Shown one piece after another: positions 62,703 through 64,000 of a DNA stretch of 64,000 nt. Origin of the DNA: Epiperipatus broadwayi (lineage: Eukaryota; Onychophora; Udeonychophora; Euonychophora; Peripatidae); contig JAQFVV010006628.1 in assembly GCA_028023455.1 (NCBI GenBank), positions 310,001 through 374,000 on the forward strand, written 5' to 3'. The notes beneath the pieces were generated by a model. The model saw only the letters and a program-made list of their open reading frames with translations, ran no database searches and was not told the DNA's origin. A program made the translations under genes and the position numbers. How positions within the stretch are numbered: position 1 is the stretch's first letter; the number at the start of each line of letters is the position of its first letter.

Positions 62703-62789
<87 letters not shown>
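62703..62789. repeat. (AT)43 microsatellite
   Basis: A pure run of about 43 AT units between the end of LTR element 2 and a PLE fragment. Confidence 0.98.
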
Positions 62790-62791
<2 letters not shown>

Positions 62792-63345
62792 GTTATTAGA
62801 GATTTTAATACAAAATATAAGAATAAAATTTTTAATAATAATATTGCTTCTCCTGCTAATAACAAAATATGGATATCAATACCATATACTTCAAATGATC
62901 AAGTAAATTTTATAAGAAATATTTCTAAAGATATATGTGATATTGCATTTTACACACCTCCTACATTAAACAAATTAATAAATAATTATAAAGATAAAAC
63001 ATCATTTATAAATAAAACTGTGTTATTTATAAATGAATATGTAGGTGTGGCAGTGTATATATAGGTGAAAAAAACTAAAGAGCACTTGATGTTATTAAAA
63101 CCAGAAATCAAACAAAATTGTAAAGTAGATAATAATATTTCAGCATTTGTTTTTTACAACCATAATAAGTCATGTATTTATGGTTTTGAGTTTAATTTTA
63201 ATAATGTAAAAATATTGCAAATTGAAAAAATAAAATAACAATAAAAGGAAAATAATGGAAGCTATGCTTATATACAAATACAAACATGACTTAATTAACA
63301 GGCAGGCAGCAAACATTAAGATCACAGAATTGTGGGAATGTTAGC
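62790..63345 (+). pseudogene. PLE fragment, region between RT and GIY-YIG, broken
   Basis: The open part reads VIRDFNTKYKNKIFNNNIAS, IRNISKDICDIAFYTPPTLN and YKDKTSFINKTVLF, which matches the stretch at 23290-23480 of the other plus-strand PLE (NFTSKYKN, and CDIAFYAPPTLNKLINNSKD in another frame). After 63065 other frames carry KTKEHLMLL, SAFVFYNHNKSCIYGFEFNF and KYKHDLINRQAANIKITEL, equal to the GIY-YIG tail. So this is a second, diverged member of the same family, cut at its 5' side by the (AT)n tract and with several frameshifts. Confidence 0.65.
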
Positions 63346-63452
63346 CTTTTAAATTGTTACTTGACAAATATTACTAGGATAATCAAAGTGACCCCTAAGT
63401 GAATAAATCTTTTAATTATCTAATTACTGTATTTATAAATATTCAATGATAT
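63346..63452. other. PLE 3' tail with a faint hammerhead-like order
   Basis: TTGACAA (63361-63367), then an ATTA/TAAT pair, then CAAA in place of GAAA. This follows the position seen at 23891-23930 but is more decayed. Confidence 0.25.
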
Positions 63453-63643
63453 ATAATTAGAAACCAACCAGTAACTACCTAAACATTCACAATAAAGATA
63501 GTAATCAATATTTCTCACTGCTATCAAGGCAAGCTTCTCACCTTTTAATAGCAAGAATGGAAATCCACTCTTACTAATGGTCCATTGAATATATATGGAC
63601 ACTTAAAGATTGCAACTTGACCACAGAGAATGATATATTGATA
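63453..63643 (-). repeat. ~350-bp repeat family, tandem copy 1
   Basis: Its reverse complement has TGGTCAAGTTGCAATCTTT, then TGGACCATTAGTAAGAGTGG, as in the 7986-8335 unit. The minus frame at 63420-63602 belongs to the repeat and is not a gene. Confidence 0.6.
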
Positions 63644-63807
63644 CAATGAAGTTTAAATAAACACCTTTTAAACATGAAATAAACATGTCCATGTAAGCAG
63701 ACAAATAAATAGTCAATTATAACATTACAAACTGCAATACTTTTAATTTGCTCATGTATTATTTAAATAATAAATGAAATAATGCTAAAGCTAAATGGGA
63801 TAATTAT

Positions 63808-64000
63808 GTAATTAGAAACCAACCAGTAACCACCTAAACATTCACAATAAAGATAGGAATCAATATTTCTCACTGCTGTCAAGGCAACCTTCTCACCTTT
63901 TAATAGTAAGAATGGAAATCCACTCTTACTAATAGTCCATTGAAAATATATAGACACTTAAAGATTGCAACTTGACCACAGAGAATGAAATATTGATACA
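63808..64000 (-). repeat. ~350-bp repeat family, tandem copy 2 (cut by window end)
   Basis: ATTAGAAACCAACCAGTAAC recurs 355 bp after its first place (63456 and 63811). The region between copies (63660-63790) also matches the family, including AATAGTCAATTATAACATTA as at 7840-7860. Confidence 0.65.

Noticed and set aside
62681-63064. 127-codon plus frame starting with a long IY repeat
   Set aside because: The start lies in the LTR and the (AT)n tract; only the part after 62790 is real PLE sequence.
63763-63957. Two similar ~60-codon minus frames (also 63420-63602)
   Set aside because: They are the two tandem copies of the ~350-bp repeat; other copies of the family do not keep the frame.

Overview
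This window looks like a piece of an animal nuclear genome, very A+T rich, made almost entirely of transposable elements and their remains. The evidence is Penelope-like elements (PLEs) with a reverse transcriptase joined to a GIY-YIG endonuclease, LINE fragments, tRNA-derived SINE-like repeats, a mariner/Tigger-like DNA transposon, and two LTR retrotransposons with tRNA-Lys-type primer sites. I found no host gene, rRNA, intact tRNA or CRISPR array. An invertebrate seems likely, but I cannot name the species. One run of 500 Ns (50400-50899) is an assembly gap. || Layout: 1-8.5 kb holds an inverted repeat carrying a good hammerhead ribozyme motif (2.0-2.4 kb), a palindrome of a composite repeat (PLE endonuclease tail plus tRNA-like module, 3.7-5.0 kb), a 5'-truncated LINE (5.4-6.1 kb), a 1.2-kb TIR transposon (6.6-7.75 kb) and a ~350-bp repeat array. 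8543-17320 is an 8.8-kb insertion with two inverted 3.1-kb arms around a 2.6-kb core; it splits one unit of that array. 17.3-37 kb is mostly featureless AT-rich DNA with a decayed PLE (22.1-24.0 kb), another composite repeat (28.6-29.1 kb), foldback elements and SINE remnants. 37.6-39.9 kb has a LINE 3' end followed by a better preserved PLE with inverted terminal copies. || 40017-62702 is the most striking part: two different minus-strand LTR retrotransposons in a row, each with giant LTRs (about 3.84 and 4.26-4.30 kb) around a short interior (2.7 and 3.2 kb). The interiors have a primer-binding site and polypurine tract, Gag-type protein and a leftover integrase C-terminal (GPY/F-like) module, but no protease, reverse transcriptase, RNase H or integrase core. 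They are therefore non-autonomous, gag-carrying elements that must borrow pol from a relative. The paired LTRs are nearly identical, so both insertions are recent. Both elements, and apparently the 8.8-kb element, lie in (AT)n tracts. The window closes with an (AT)n tract, another PLE fragment and two tandem copies of the ~350-bp repeat. || Recurrent themes are inverted duplication of PLE 3' ends, hammerhead-type motifs at those ends, and insertion into AT microsatellites.
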